Below are positions 63,691-64,000 of a stretch of 64,000 nt of DNA, piece after piece. Origin of the DNA: Peribacillus faecalis (GTDB taxonomy: Bacteria > Bacillota > Bacilli > Bacillales > DSM-1321); NCBI RefSeq assembly GCF_014712675.1, contig NZ_JACXSI010000005.1, positions 30,030 through 94,029 on the forward strand, in the 5' to 3' direction. Within the stretch, counting starts at the first letter, position 1. Every line of letters begins with the position of its first letter. The translations under genes were made by a program, and so were the position numbers. The notes beneath the pieces were generated by a model. The model searched no databases. It was not told the origin of the DNA and saw only the letters and a list, made by a program, of their open reading frames with translations.

Positions 63691-63892
63691 CCGTTGGGCT
63701 TTTGCCTTGAATTTTTTTCACTTTCCACAGCTTTTTAATGTAATAACACTGTCGAAATACTGAATATTTTAATCCTTTTATCGCCCTAAATGAGGAATAA
63801 GAAGGCATTCATTAAATTTCGTTTCTCTTTATATAATTTACATACCTATGATTCTAAACTACAAGAAATACAAAAGTGGCCTCTAACATAAG

Positions 63893-64000
63893 TCAAAACC
63901 ACCCGTGACAACGGGTGGTTTGCTCTGCGGCTGAAAGCCTTTGTTACTGACCAAACCCTAAAGGGCTACTGAATGGTTCGCCATGTGTACTACTTTCACT
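63893..64000. mobile_element. Probable end of an IS200/IS605-type element (truncated by window)
   Basis: The hairpin CCACCCGTGACAACGGGTGG is followed by TTTGCTCTGCGGCTGAAAGC. This pairing resembles, from memory, the subterminal structure at an end of IS200/IS605 elements in Bacillaceae. No transposase or TnpB frame is inside the window; it would lie beyond 64000 or be absent. Confidence 0.45.

Overview
The window looks like chromosomal DNA of a low-GC, endospore-forming Bacillaceae. Three small acid-soluble spore protein genes (sspN, sspO, sspP), sirA and a Spo0E-like gene point to sporulation. The gene order follows the Bacillus subtilis lexA to parC segment, read here from right to left: lexA | yneA-yneB-ynzC | tkt | sirA | yneF | ccdA | yneI | ccdC (yneJ) | yneK | sspP, sspO | citB | yneN | sspN | yneP | yneR | plsY | yneT | parE-parC | an alsT-like symporter. 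All family and synteny statements come from reading the sequence and from memory of the families; no database search was run.

Regions: 0-5.2 kb holds a TRAP solute receptor behind a consensus cre box and a sulfonate/nitrate-type ABC importer divergent from a Crp/Fnr regulator, with a perfect 16-bp palindrome between them. 5.4-10 kb holds nadE and part of a leucine-degradation cluster (yngE, yngF, yngJ-like). 10-21 kb holds a Staygreen (Mg-dechelatase-like) homologue, a secreted protein, the symporter, topoisomerase IV behind a LexA-like box, and the yneT-yneN block with two small genes (sspN and an FbpB-like one). 41-61.9 kb is the conserved citB-lexA segment. Added within it are sbcDC, an ABC exporter, a PaaG-like isomerase and an SPFH protein paired with a 56-residue membrane protein. 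The right end holds an LytM/M23 peptidase, a broken chemotaxis-receptor gene and what looks like an IS200/IS605 end.

The main accessory block is 21-41 kb, between yneN and citB. A minus-strand run of genes (38.3 to 25.5 kb) encodes an acyl-CoA ligase, two dissimilar acyl-CoA dehydrogenases, two MaoC-like hydratase subunits, an Ltp2-like thiolase-fold aldolase, a DUF35 zinc-ribbon/OB protein, three type III CoA-transferases (one a tandem fusion), two crotonases and two tiny desulforedoxin-like Cys4 proteins. The core order (ACAD, MaoC-N, MaoC, Ltp2) mirrors the actinobacterial igr/ChsE-ChsH-Ltp2 operon, which removes the last three side-chain carbons of cholesterol by retro-aldol cleavage. No steroid-ring genes are present here. 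The likely substrate is therefore an alpha-branched acyl-CoA of unknown identity, handled by an acyl-CoA dehydrogenation, hydration and retro-aldol route. The block is flanked by an SDR/metallo-hydrolase pair, an amidohydrolase, an IclR regulator with its own palindrome, a TetR regulator beside a 10-bp inverted repeat, and a 14-TM-type MFS transporter preceded by a 17-codon leader ORF.

Regulation visible in the DNA: SOS boxes at lexA/yneA and upstream of parE, a CcpC-type dyad near -65 of a citB promoter, cre-like sites, and many convergent hairpin terminators. TTG or GTG starts are common and often decided by a strong ribosome binding site. No rRNA, tRNA or CRISPR array was seen.
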